From the NCBI GenBank assembly GCA_036346225.1, contig JARFIW010000900.1, positions 2,935,001-2,999,000 on the forward strand: a stretch of 64,000 nt of DNA. The letters are read 5' to 3'. Position numbers and translations under genes: made by a program. Within the stretch, counting starts at the first letter, position 1. Every line of letters begins with the position of its first letter. Under the pieces are notes generated by a model. It did not search any database, was not told where the DNA came from, and saw nothing but the letters and a program-made list of their open reading frames with translations. The DNA is from Platerodrilus igneus (Eukaryota > Arthropoda > Insecta > Coleoptera > Lycidae). Positions 34,018 through 44,639 of this stretch are shown one piece after another.

Positions 34018-34109
34018 TAATAAAAACCTGTATAGAATGTAGTAGATTTCTCTATCAAAAACACACCTAACATAGGCTCCAAAACAGTCGTAGAAAAAAA
34101 GTTATTATA

Positions 34110-34745
34110 GTAACTATACACAAAATTAATATTGACATGCAACTGATTGTCAATTTAGAATCAATGTGTTTTTACCTTTTGAATGGCAACTAGATATAGA
34201 AATGTGCTACAATAGTAAAAAATTATAAAGCTTTGGTCTTTTGTAAATCTGTAACTAACTGAAACATAACCTAGGTTCAAATAACATTCATCACGTAAAA
34301 TGAATCTCAAAAAGTAACGTCATTTATAAACCATCCCGTACTTACATATTAAAAAAGATCATTTATAACTGAAAATGTTTTATTTGTATTGCAATACATT
34401 CATTTGCTAGTGTTGTATATTTATATACTGAGTGGAACACATAAAACCAACCCGAACCAGTTAAATTAGTTTAGTTGCTTTCCATGCCTAATAGTAACTG
34501 TATAGCATGCATGTACAGTGTATCTGTATTCAGACGCGTATTTATAGTCACTATTACGCATGTACCTCGAAATAAACCTTCGAATGAGTGTTGTTCAGGA
34601 AATAAAACCAGTAGATAAGGGGTAAGCACATAAATTACTGTAATTCGTTGCTGGAGGAAATATTGATCCATTTCTCTTCTTTTTAACTGATACTGCTTCG
34701 CTTTATCTACCAAGTTATGATACTTCTCAAAACACACAACACAGG
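34110..34745. other. Spacer, nothing recognised
   Basis: A 96-aa minus-strand reading at 34471-34761 has no recognisable similarity. Confidence 0.3.
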
Positions 34746-34749
34746 GCAG

Positions 34750-35212
34750 CAACAGATCCACACGAATTCAGGCAAAAGCCATACACAATTTAAAAGTTGG
34801 TGTATAATTTGTTCTTTCTGGTAACAGAATAATCGGTTCAATATTCTTTAATGAAACTGTTAATAGCAACATTTACTGGCAAGTCTATAATGAATTTTCT
34901 GCTAAGTTAATTCCATACGAAAAAAATTGGACCTATTCCCTGCAAGATGGGACAACTTACCAAACGTTGGATATGTCATTGCCTCGTATACATACCGATT
35001 TTATCCAGGAAAGGTCCATTAACAAGTGTTTGTGGCCATCCCACTATCCCGACTTGTTACCATGTGATTCTTTCTGGTGGGAATCTCTAAAGATAAAAGT
35101 CTACCAAAACAATCTTAAAACATTTGACGAATTAAAAAATAACATAAGGAAAGAGATTTCTAACAATGTAATGTGCGTAGCATATTCCATAAAAACAGGA
35201 AAGAATTAAAGA
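34750..35212 (+). pseudogene. Tc1/mariner-type transposase C-terminal fragment
   Basis: Reads KVGV then IIGSIFFNETVNSNIYWQ, SLQDGTTYQT (usually QQDGATxHT, second catalytic Asp), INKCLWPSHYPDLLPCDSFW (usually LWPPRSPDLTPCDFFLWG, with the third acidic position replaced by Asp as in mariner-like proteins), and VYQNNLKTFDELKNNIRKEI. The N-terminal DNA-binding part is absent. It lies between the YR element and MTO1 exon 1. Confidence 0.8.
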
Positions 35213-35315
35213 TTTAGACACACTTCATTTATTGATATTCCGTATGGAAATATGATATTGAATTATGGGGCCCGTTTTATGTCCGCTACTCTGTAAAATA
35301 ATGTAAAGACATTAC

Positions 35316-35517
35316 CTATAGTATTTTTCTTCTGTGTTATAAGTAATGTTCGTGCACCCATTCTAGCTGCGGCAGTGCATGCTTCAGTGCCTGCATGTCC
35401 TCCTCCAACGACTACTACATCATACAGTAAATCTTGAGAAAATAATCGAAATGATATACTGCTTGGTTTAAATATTCCTATTTTACTATATCTTAATATT
35501 AAACAATTGCACAGCAT
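35316..35517 (-). CDS. MTO1: MTO1 exon 1: mitochondrial presequence and FAD-binding motif
   Basis: The ATG at 35517 begins [20 protein letters not shown], a basic, hydroxylated, acid-poor leader fitting a mitochondrial presequence. It is followed by [20 protein letters not shown] with the dinucleotide-binding GxGxxG of FAD enzymes (GGGHAG) and [17 protein letters not shown]. It ends in phase 1 at ATAG|GTAATG. The open frame continues upstream to a TTG at 35562, but no in-frame ATG lies there, so 35517 is the best start. The next exon is 19.6 kb away at 15715. The frame is intact, consistent with a functional host gene. Confidence 0.93.
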
Positions 35518-35562
35518 AGTTTGTTTTTCTTGAAACCAATTTTTTAAGGTAAGTGTTGCCAA

Positions 35563-37220
35563 CGAAGCCTTTGTTTCTCAACTAAGACAAAGTACAACCA
35601 TAATTTCTTTTATATATTCATATTTAGTTCGTTCACATTTGAAGAGTTGTTACTAAAGTCCTGTATATTTAGGAGCATTATCTAAAGCACCATTCAAACC
35701 TAAAAAAAAATGAATATGTTATCAAATTTCTAATATTTAAATTGCTACATATTAATGTTAATGACTCAGAAAAAACCTTCAAATACAGTTCTATGACAAA
35801 TAATTGATGCAAGATTTGATAACTGAAGAATTCTTAAAATGCTAAAATTTAGAACAAATGTAGTAAAACCGTACATTGCTACAAATGAAGCGAATATAAA
35901 GAATGTAGAACAGGATTCGTTCACAACATCCTTGTCTTTTAACAAACAATATATTGAACTGAATTAAAGACAATTTTTCATAATTATCTGGAAAATAACA
36001 CAATCAAAATTTCTTTTTCGATTTAACAGAGTGAAACATAAAATAAACTTCGCCACTGTATTTTATTTTGGTAAATTGAACTTTAAAGATCTAACTAATA
36101 GGTATAATAAAAGCCAAGAAGATATTATTGTACTTAGGAAATTCCTCATCAGAATGAAAGCGTTCCCTTGCTAAATTTCTTTCATCTTCTAATGCATCAT
36201 TACTTCTACAGAATAACTTTATAGTCATCAGTCCTTTGTGGGAAAGGAAGATTTAAAAATATTCTTTTCTTATTGATTTTGAATAAATTTTATATGACAT
36301 TTTCTGCTCATTTATTAATAAATTTAGAACCAATGTAGTCAACCTAGATTTGAGTTCTCTTCCAAGAAGTTATCTATTCACATTTACAGCGATATACCAC
36401 AAATTAAATCATAGCTGCAGGAGTAAACAAACTATGCAAACTACGTGTTATCTAACAGGTAAAGTATTTGATCTTTGCATCTGCCTTTCAGGACGAGTAT
36501 AGTGTTCAAATTGAGCACAATTTTTTTACGTAATTTTTACCTCAAATATGTTTTTTATCCTCAAGTGCAAAAAATGTATTCTAAGTCATATACTTCAATG
36601 TTCAAATAAATATCCCTTCTGCGCTAATGATAGACAATGATTTAAAGCAGTAAATTATATTCAGACATGTGTATGATTAAAAACGAGAGGCACCCTTTCG
36701 ACAATGAATGTTTCAATATTCCACAACATGAAAAAGATATGTAAATTAATACAGGTTGCAGGAAGTTTTCCACTCCGGTTAAAATGCTCATTAAGGAAAG
36801 TCAACCACAAGCTATTACTGTGATTAAAAATAGTTTAGATGTATGACACTTTAGACATTTTAAAAATAAGGATTTTTGAGCTAATTAAATTAAACCATAT
36901 GGAACAATAATTGCAAATTTTAAAACATGCTATTTTATAACAACTTACGCTAACGAATTTTTACACCTAATTTATTTGAATATAATAATCATTTAATCAT
37001 AACCTACTGGATCATAAACATAACCGTAAATCTACCTCGTAAAACCCGGCGCCTATAAACACATTCTTATAAGCCGTGACTAACCACGCGCTAGTGTGCG
37101 GGGTTGGCCGTGGTCGCCACACGCTCAACACTATTTGTAAGAAAGAGGTGTTACTTTCAAAAATTTCTGATTATCCAACGTAACAGATGACTGCACTGCT
37201 CTGCGGATTGAAAATTTCTC
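35563..37220. other. Region upstream of MTO1
   Basis: AT-rich, with no supported reading frame. The immediate upstream stretch should hold the MTO1 promoter and 5'UTR; no TATA box or initiator is clear enough to call. GC rises at 37.04-37.13 kb (GCGCTAGTGTGCGGGG), just outside the Harbinger element. Confidence 0.35.
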
Positions 37221-37459
37221 CTGGTGCCCTATCCTCGACACCGCTCGCATTTTGCGTATACGTTGGAGAAACGAACGCTCTTAACGCGAACACCAGTATT
37301 CTCAACAACTTGCGCAGAATGAAACAGCATACGCACAAATCGAACGATTGATACATTTGGCAACATAGACAATAACCGTAAATATTACAAGTTGCTGTCA
37401 AGTGTCAAATTAAATTACTAAATTGATGTCCTTCGTTGTTTTTTTATTTAATCTTCTAT

Positions 37460-38229
37460 TGCATTATAGAACAAGTCAAAGCAACACAGGTTACAGAAAG
37501 TCAGAAAAAGTTAATTGTGGAATTCATGAAAGACAATAAAGATTTGCAAAGCGGTAAATTTTCGACTAAACTTTCCCATAAAGATGCTCAATTCAAATGG
37601 AAGGAGCTATCTCAATTATTAAACAGCATGCCTGGTCCCAGCAAAGATTGGAAGAATTGGAGGAAGGTAATTAAGCCACACTTTTAACTGTATTGCATCT
37701 TTTTAATTGTAGACATGGCAAGATCTAAAGTCACGCACAAAAATTTAAATTAGCAAAAATAAACGTTATGCCATGAAAACCGGTGGTGGTCCGGTAGAGA
37801 AAATCCCGTGACATACTTAGACGACGACATCGTTGAAATTGTAAAACTCGTCAGCATTAAAGGGCACAACGAAGCAAAGGAGTCTGCACTTGCAAAGACC
37901 AATGAGACCAGTGTAGTAGCAGAAACAAGTGATACAGTAGAGATGAATAACAAATAAATGAAATCCTACGGTTAAAAAGTACCCCTTCGACTTCTAAAGT
38001 GACTTCTAAGCCAAACTGGGAAACTCCTCGGAAAAAAAACGTTAACACACACACTGCAAGCGATTCAACAGTTGCAACAAACCATTGGCTTCAAAATGAA
38101 AGACCGAAGAGATCATTATTCACGAAAAATTGAGATTCTAGAAAAAATTGCAACAGCCAAAGACAAAAGTACTGCATCGAGAGAGCGCATTGCAGACGCT
38201 CTAGAGGCTATTGCGGATAACATTTCATA
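37460..38229 (+). pseudogene. Harbinger Myb/SANT-like DNA-binding protein
   Basis: QVTESQKKLIVEFMKDNKDL then KDAQFKWKELSQLLNSMPGP and WKNWRK form a trihelix/zeste-like Myb domain. An intron of about 47 bp (GTAATTAAG...TTAATTGTAG) joins to TWQDLKSRTK, then AMKTGGGPVEK and DDDIVEIVKL. The C-terminal part to 38229 (KIEILEKIATAKDKSTASRE) suggests a helical tail. Shifts near 37745, 37805 and 37960 break the frame. In Harbinger elements this partner assists nuclear import and end binding of the transposase. Confidence 0.75.
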
Positions 38230-38417
38230 ATTCAACCTAATTTTTCTTCACCTAAAACTATAAAATTAATAAACACTAACTTTTACCTAAGTGCTTAATT
38301 TAGTTAATATTTACAATTTGTTTGTACAGAAGAAATTAATTTCAACCTAATAATAATTATTTAATAACAGTTAATTATATACAATCTGAAGTTACTATTT
38401 TTTACGTTAAATTCATA

Positions 38418-39690
38418 TTATGAATTTAAATTTCTTATGATAGTGTTTCGCAACCTTCTACCTGCTACAAATTCAGGATTTACCCGATGAAACTGATTCT
38501 CATTCTCTGGCTCTGGCTCCGGTACATTATGTTCAACACAAAGGTTGTGTAATACCACACAAGCGTTTATTAATTTGCTGGCTTTTTCAGGTGAATAATG
38601 TAATACCCGATGCCTCAAAAAATACCTAAATCGCATTTTTAGTAACCCATTGCACCGTTCTATTAGGTTTCTAATACTTTAGTGCATATAATTATATCTA
38701 TGAAGTGAAGTATTTGGTTCCGGCTCTTGTTCAAGGGGTGTTAGTAACCATGTTCTCAATGAATATCCGGGATCGCCTACAATAAAAACTTATTTATATA
38801 AATCATACGTAAGAAAGCTACTCGTATTACCTAACAAGTAATAATTTATATTCCCATCTTGATGTAGTTGTCTAAGAAAATCTTGGACGTTCGATCTACT
38901 CCAAATAAAAGCATCATTTGTGCTGCCAGGAAATAAAGCATTGGCGCTCAAAAATTTTAATTTATAGTTACATACCTAAGAAAAAATAATGTCATTTAAT
39001 TCTTATTTTACATACGTGGATATTAACCAATTGAATATTTATCGAATGATAGTTTTTCCTGTTAACGTATAAGTGTTCAGGGTACATGTTATCGTTAACT
39101 TTAGGAGGGAAAATGGCTATATGAGTACAATCGATGCATCCAATTACACCAGGAAAATTGTATAAACAATAGAACCTATAAAACATTTAATCTCTAGGCG
39201 TTTGATGAATCATAATAAAAATTCATACTCCATTCTCAAATTGTTGAGATCTTTTAAGTTTGCAGGAAATTTTACAAATTCTTGAAAGATCCCTTCCTGA
39301 TTTATTGCATTTACCATATCTTCTACACATCTTGATACTGAAGACTGGGAAACACAAAAATTATAATTGCAGCCGACATCAAGTTGATAACTACCGGTGG
39401 CCGCAAAACGTAGAATTATTAGAACCTGCAATGAACGTAATTTTGTGCTTAGAAAAGTATACAAATATTTACCTTTGTAGAAATGTCTAAATCTGTGGCA
39501 CAGCATGCTGGTTGAATATAATTGGTCAGGCGATCAATTAGGAACTGTACCAAATCTTTAGAAAGCCGAAACAATTTTATAAACTGTGTATCTGGCAATT
39601 CTTCCAACGGATTTCCGCGAATTCTGTGACGACGTCTAGGTGCTTGCTCGATATTCTCCAAAAGATTAATTAATATTAAATGGTGCAAAT
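38418..39690 (-). pseudogene. Harbinger (HARBI1-like) transposase with introns and one internal stop
   Basis: Exons on the minus strand: 39476-39690 (ELPDTQFIKLFRLSKDLVQF, LDISTK); about 39227-39428 (VLIILRFAATGSYQL, VSQSSVSRCVEDMV); about 39010-39178 (FPGVIGCIDCTHIAIF, first Asp); about 38830-38970 (LFPGSTNDAFIWSRS); and 38418-38778 (GDPGYSLRTWLLTPLEQE, second Asp; IRNLIERCNGLLKMRFR, Glu; then SKLINACVVLHNLCVEHN). Splice signals are clear, e.g. GTAAATATT...TTCATTGCAG of 47 bp. One TAA near 38680, just before SIRNLIERC, interrupts an otherwise open reading, so inactivation is recent. The first exon or true ATG is not certain. Confidence 0.85.
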
Positions 39691-39937
39691 TGTCAGGTTT
39701 TTCTATTTCTTATTTCTTGCAAAATATAAACTTTCAGGTACAGATAATGAAAAACCACGTGTATGTATCTAACCACAAACAAATTGAGGTTAGAAAAACG
39801 TAAATACGAATGCTAAAAACCGCTCGCTGTTTACAATCGTTTTCAATTAGCACACGTTTCTATATCACGAGTCAAGAATACTATTTCGTTCATTTACGCA
39901 TACGCAACAGAAAACACTTGTCGAGGATAGCGCCCCT

Positions 39938-40404
39938 GGGGCGCTTTTAATATTAATTAATCTTATTTATCTATGTTACCAACTGACTAGCGAGCGCCTC
40001 TTCTCCTAAAGACTCGCTTTCACCACTCTTTGTGTGGTACACTGCTGCCATTTTAAGGCAGCGCGTCTTACTTCTAGCTAATGCTACAACATACAGTAAT
40101 AAATCAACTGTTACAGCTTTATGGCCGACCAAATATATGCTAAATAGCATGCATGATAGAACTTATGTGCGCTGTACTTTCTCTGCCAGAGACTAATAAA
40201 AAATGCGTATCTTTAAGCGACAATTTTAAATCAGCCCTTCTATTTAAAAGTAGACTATAGTTATCTTCTCCCTTCTCTTCTAGAATCTGTAATCGTTTGT
40301 TAATTACAGCTGGTTATAGCGGTTGTTTGGTATCTGAAGTCAGATTTATATAAAGTACGTAATTATTCGCGTTTAAACCGCAAGTGTCGCGGACCTTCCT
40401 AAAA
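39938..40404. other. Spacer, nothing recognised
   Basis: No supported gene. At 40321 GGTTGTTTGGTATCTG resembles the first bases of the SINE unit and may be a truncated head. Confidence 0.35.
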
Positions 40405-40685
40405 TTATCCGGTTGCTTGATATCGGCGGCTTCATAGATTAGACCGGTTCGAGTATGAATGCTGATCCTAAGGTCCCGGGTTCCATTCCCGACACAAACC
40501 GCTTGAAAATGTAGACGAGCATTCTTCACAAAAACACGCCGTTGCTCGAACGAGAGCTAAAATGTAAGTCCCATGTATGAGTGTTGTCATGCACGTTGAA
40601 GGTTGCTTAGAATAACAAGTGTTCGGCAAAATTCAAAATTTCCAGGCCAATATAATACTTTCGGACGGAATCTTGGAAAATAAAA
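40405..40685 (+). repeat. tRNA-headed SINE, copy C (first of a dimer)
   Basis: Head GGCGGCTTCATAGATTAGAC with T-arm AGGTCCCGGGTTCCATTCCC (B box), then GCTTGAAAATG, GAACGAGAGCTAAAATG, TGAGTGTTGTCATGCACG, GTTCGGCAAAATTC and CAGGCCAATATAAT, ending TCTTGGAAAATA. Same landmarks and order as the minus-strand copies at 2.1-2.6 kb. Confidence 0.78.
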
Positions 40686-40990
40686 TGGTGGTGTTTGATA
40701 TCGGCAGCTCCGTGGATTACACAGGTTTGCGTATGACTACTGATCCTAAGGTCGTGGGTTCAATTCTCGACATGGCCGCTTGAAAAATGTTAGGCGAACT
40801 TTTTAGAAAAATACAGTCTTGTTCGGATGAGAAGTACAATGTAGGTAATAGTTGTGAGTATAGTTACGCACTTTAATGATCCCTACTCTACTGGGAATAG
40901 CAATGGTTTGTCAGAATCCAAAATTTCCAGTTAAAAAATTCGATTCCTGACCAATGTAATACCTTTGACTAGAGAATTAGAAGGCAAATA
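40686..40990 (+). repeat. tRNA-headed SINE, copy D (second of a dimer)
   Basis: Starts directly after copy C with GGTGGTGTTTGATATCGG, B box AGGTCGTGGGTTCAATTCTC, then GCTTGAAAAATG and GTTCGGATGAGAAG, ending TTAGAAGGCAAATA. Slightly more diverged than copy C in the 3' half. Confidence 0.72.
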
Positions 40991-41515
40991 TAGGGATTTC
41001 TTGGTATCACAAATCAACCTAAAATTAAATATATTTTCTTGAATATGTTCAAATTACTATAGGGTGTTTAACCAACAGATTTAATAACTGCTCCTTTCAT
41101 AAATGAGCGGCAAGTTTAAATAAAAATTTTGTATTGATTGGTAGGGTTCAGGCAACGACCTAATAAATTTTGTATTGTTAACATACAAATTTCGATTAGT
41201 TTCTCATTTTGGTTGTGATTGCGTAATTGTTTACTTACTTTTCTTTGGTACATTTTGCTTTAGTACTTTAACTTTTATAAACAGGATTTTTCATTGCTAT
41301 AACTGTGTAGGTTATTTACAATAAATTATGAACATATAGATCAGCACTCTAAATAACGCAGGTATTTATCCGTTCATGATAAGCAGCTTATCTTAAATAT
41401 TTTTAAAGTTATCGATGAACAAAATCCCAACAACAAATAGTTGTTGCATTTACTGTAAAAGCAGCAGGTAATGTAATAACTTTATATAAATGTAATTTAT
41501 TCATTATTTCATCAT
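40991..41515. other. Spacer, nothing recognised
   Basis: AT-rich, no supported frame. Confidence 0.3.
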
Positions 41516-41519
41516 TGTA

Positions 41520-42265
41520 GGTATTACCGATAAAAGTGTATACAACATTCTACGCCAGTGCAAGCTGACTCATGAACTGCGTTCGCCAAAACTATACATT
41601 GACAGGATAAATTTTGGACAACATTTCCGACGATACAAATAGTTATCTTAGACGTACGCTCAATTCCTTTTTTGAAAATAATGATTCACCTACGTTAAAT
41701 AAAGTTTTATATGCCACTTCTGAATACAACACGATGTCTCAATTAAAACAGGGCATTTTAAAGACCCTCTTGAATAAAATTGGTTTTAAATAAGTTTATA
41801 ATTTAACAGAACAGATGTGGTTATAATATGTATTGAGATATAGATATTCAAAGAGGTCACAAAATAGCATCTTTAAAGAAAAAAGTAGAATAGTTAGGAG
41901 ACGACGATATTTACGACAAATAATGAACTACTATAGGAAGAAGAAAGGAAAATATATTGGTTGAACGAAACAAAGGTGGCTGCTGCTGGCTATACCTAAA
42001 CAAGGTTTGTAGAAATATAACCACTCTGCTTCCGAGACAGGTTGTTATTAATGGGTTAACGACGGGGTTAAAAAATCCGTCAGGAAAGGAAAATGTCTGG
42101 CAGTTTTCCATATTGACTTGGACAAAGGTGTTGTTGATGGCGATTTAAAACTTTTTGAATCGAAGAAAACTGACGATTACAATGATGAGATGACCGCTCA
42201 TGTTTTTGAACAATGGTTTGAAGAAATTCTTAATAATTTCGATGGAAATGCTGCTATAGTGTTAA
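41520..42265 (+). pseudogene. IS630/Tc1-like DDE transposase remnant
   Basis: Readable pieces in order: GITDKSVYNILRQCK (HTH-like) near 41523; DDTNSYLRRTLNSFFENNDS and PTLNKVLYATS near 41630-41720 with LKTLLNKIGFK; YWLNETKVAAAGYT near 41955 (usually LDET, so the first Asp reads as Asn); and 42105-42262 FHIDLDKGVVDGDLKLFESK, DDYNDEMTAHVFEQWFEEIL, NAAIV. The final catalytic block is missing. The order and motifs match the insect DDE endonuclease family with DYHxEM. Confidence 0.65.
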
Positions 42266-43496
42266 GGTGACTTTACATTATGCAATTTTCATGCAATGCA
42301 AGGTATTGCATTGTAATGTCACATTAAGAGGTGTGATTATTGCTTCTGTAACAAACAATGCCGCCACCCGATATTTCTCATTTATATTCTGATTTTGCTT
42401 CTGAAATAAAAGTATTATGCGTATAAAACCTCTAATGTATAACACCTACAATTTATGAAGATTGCACAAACCAATAAAATATAAAACTTCTTTATAGGAA
42501 TTTGTGCATGTAATTATACAGACTGAAAAACCTCTAGTCAAAAATATTTAGTTTTCCTTTAATTTAATGAATTACATTATACCATAATAAACTTAAAGTA
42601 CATGTGACCTCTAATAGTACAGAAAATAGAGTAACTAAAATGTCGGTTCTCGATAGTGAAACATTATGAAAAAAATATAAGCTCTAATTAATATCCATTT
42701 TCTTACTGAAACATTGGTAAATAATAAATGGTTTGTTCACACAACATTTTTAATGCATAAAAAGTTAAAAGCAAAGTCTTTTGAGTTAATTCAAACTCGT
42801 AGTTGTAACATAATTTTAAGCAACCAATCGAAATAGTGAAAATATATTAACAATTTTTCAAATTTATTATTCAACCGATTTACTTTATTTGTAGTTTAGG
42901 CATGTATAAAATTGCATTTTTTTGCTAAAATCGTTGAAAACCCGCAAAAATTTGTTTTGATTGATGATTTATACACAACAGTCCTCTGTATAAAGTAATG
43001 TAGAAGTTTCTACTTGTGGTCTGTGATGGTAAACCGGAAGCTACCTGTATTTTAGAATACAATTTCCAAATTATTTTTGCATACACCCATTAATCTAAAA
43101 CCATTTTAATACAATTCATGCGGCTGAGCACATCACAATACGTAGTGTATATAGGTCTCTAGACATTCCGCTCTCAACGGAAACCATTTACAAAAATTCA
43201 TTTAATCATCATATGCGAATCACACCATAAGAAGGATTATATAATGCAATTTATGGCGATATTGTACTGCTTAAATTGTGAAATACGGTTTGTGTATTTA
43301 TTCCGTACCACCAAAACGAATTATTCTTGATCTTAATTATACTGAGATCATATTGGAAGAATATTACATGTTATTTCTGCGACTTATTTAGAAATATCAG
43401 GACAGTTTTAAAAACACGTGAATTTGTAAAACAACGTACTGTAATCATTGAAACATAGTTTGTGATTGTTCAACTTTACAAAGCATTTAACACAGT
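42266..43496. other. Upstream region of the zinc-finger gene, nothing recognised
   Basis: No supported gene. The promoter of the zinc-finger gene would be in its right part. No TATA box or splice acceptor is clear enough to call. Confidence 0.3.
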
Positions 43497-44531
43497 ATGC
43501 TGTCACATACTAACAAACCACAGCCATTTGCGTGCGATTTATGTAATTATTCCACATCATATAAAAGTTACTTACAATCCCATAAACCTACACATACTAA
43601 TGAACGACCATTTGCTTGTAATTTTTGTAATTATTCTGCGTTATACAGAAGTACTCTACGCAGGCATATAAAAACACATTCTAACGAACGACCGTTTGGG
43701 TGTAGTTTGTGTAATTATGCTGCATCACACAAAACTAGTTTACGCAAGCATATAAGAGCACATGACGAACGACCATATGCATGTAATTCATGTAATTATT
43801 CGGCATCAAACAAAAGTAGCTTACAAATGCATCTAGGAACACATACTAGCGAAAGACCGTATGCATGCAATTTATGTAGTTATGCTACATCACACAGAGG
43901 TAGATTAAACGAACATATAAGAACACATGTTAATGAACGACCATATGTATGTAACTTATGTAATTATTCTGCATCTCAGAAAAGTTATTTACGTAAGCAT
44001 ATAAGAATACATACTAAAGAACGACCATTTGTATGCAATTTATGTGACTATGCTGCATCTCACAAAGCTAGTTTACATATGCATATAAGAACGCATACTA
44101 ACGAACGACCATTTGCATGTAAATTATGTAATTATTCTGCTTCTAGAAAAAGTAATTTACATGACCATATAAGAACACATACTAGCGAACGACCGTTTGC
44201 GTGTACTTTATGTAATTATACTGCATCAAACACAAGTAATTTGAACAAGCATATGAGAACACATACTAACGAACGACCATATGTATGTAACTTATGTAAT
44301 TATTCTGCATCACAAAAACATCATTTACGTGAGCATATAAGAATACATACTAATGAACGACCATTTATGTGTAACTTATGTAATTTTGCTGCAGCACAGA
44401 AAAGTAGTTTACTCATGCATATAAAAACACATACTAACGAACGATCATTTGCATGTAATTTATGTGATTATTTTGCATCACGCAAAGATACATTACATAA
44501 CCATGTGAAATCACATGCTAACGAACATTAA
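43497..44531 (+). CDS. C2H2 zinc-finger protein, 12 tandem fingers
   Basis: 344 aa, ATG at 43497, intronless. Twelve C2H2 fingers follow almost from residue 11 to the end, each of the form FACNLCNYSASxKSxLxxHI RTHTNERP: Cx2C, then 12 residues, Hx3H, joined by TNERP-type linkers. Finger 3 to 4 has a linker shortened by two residues (AHDERPY). There is no other domain, so it resembles the DNA-binding half of a multi-finger regulator and would act in the nucleus. High similarity between fingers points to expansion by internal duplication. The stop at 44529-44531 falls between fingers, and a further finger is readable after it. It may be an expressed truncated gene or a processed, retroposed fragment. 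Confidence 0.85.
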   Translation: MLSHTNKPQPFACDLCNYSTSYKSYLQSHKPTHTNERPFACNFCNYSALYRSTLRRHIKTHSNERPFGCSLCNYAASHKTSLRKHIRAHDERPYACNSCNYSASNKSSLQMHLGTHTSERPYACNLCSYATSHRGRLNEHIRTHVNERPYVCNLCNYSASQKSYLRKHIRIHTKERPFVCNLCDYAASHKASLHMHIRTHTNERPFACKLCNYSASRKSNLHDHIRTHTSERPFACTLCNYTASNTSNLNKHMRTHTNERPYVCNLCNYSASQKHHLREHIRIHTNERPFMCNLCNFAAAQKSSLLMHIKTHTNERSFACNLCDYFASRKDTLHNHVKSHANEH

Positions 44532-44638
44532 TTTGCATGTAACCTATGTCATTATTCGGTATCACACAAAAGTTATTTAGATGAACACATAAGGATACAT
44601 ATTAACGAACGAACATTTGCATGTAACTCATGTAATTA
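44532..44638 (+). pseudogene. Thirteenth zinc finger stranded beyond the stop
   Basis: In the same frame, directly after the TAA, FACNLCHYSVSHKSYLDEHI RIH plus NERTFACNSCN continues the array (finger 13 and half of 14) before a second TAA at 44636-44638. The stop occupies the NERP linker position. Confidence 0.88.
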
Positions 44639-44639
44639 A

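Larger units (their letters stand above)
32348..34105. mobile_element. Tyrosine-recombinase (Crypton-like) element, copy 1
   Basis: Bounded on the left by a structured hairpin (32348-32480) and then TTTTTCTACGACTGT (32481-32495), whose inverse ACAGTCGTAGAAAAA lies at 34084-34098. One recombinase gene is inside on the minus strand. There is no reverse transcriptase, which separates it from DIRS and Ngaro. The right end has only a small AT palindrome (GTTATTATAGTAAC) where a second hairpin might be expected. Confidence 0.7.
15716..35315 (-). other. MTO1 intron 1, 19.6 kb, filled with transposable elements
   Basis: Exon 1 ends ATAG|GTAATG at 35316/35315 and exon 2 begins after TTTTTAG at 15716. 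Joining them restores the conserved [13 protein letters not shown] of the family in one frame. Between them lie copia, gag, LINE, YR, mariner and tail-sharing elements in both orientations. Confidence 0.88.
37223..39937. mobile_element. PIF/Harbinger DNA transposon, nearly complete
   Basis: Terminal inverted repeats of about 40 bp: left GGTGCCCTATCCTCGACA (37223-37240) with TTTTGCGTATACG further in; right, read inverted, GGGGCGCTATCCTCGACA (to 39936) with GTTGCGTATGCG. It encodes the two standard proteins convergently: a Myb/SANT-like protein (+) and a DDE nuclease (-). No clear 3-bp target duplication is seen. Confidence 0.88.

Noticed and set aside
35263..35562. A 99-aa protein starting at 35562 and reading through 35315
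   Set aside because: The first codon is TTG, and the part beyond 35316 is intron sequence after a GTAATG donor. The ATG at 35517 and splicing to 15715 restore the family sequence.
40411..40500. A genuine tRNA gene
   Set aside because: The D-arm and anticodon arm are degenerate, and the same head recurs at the start of four SINE copies followed by a common non-tRNA body.
43462..43671. A second protein overlapping the start of the zinc-finger gene
   Set aside because: It is an out-of-frame shadow of the finger repeats.
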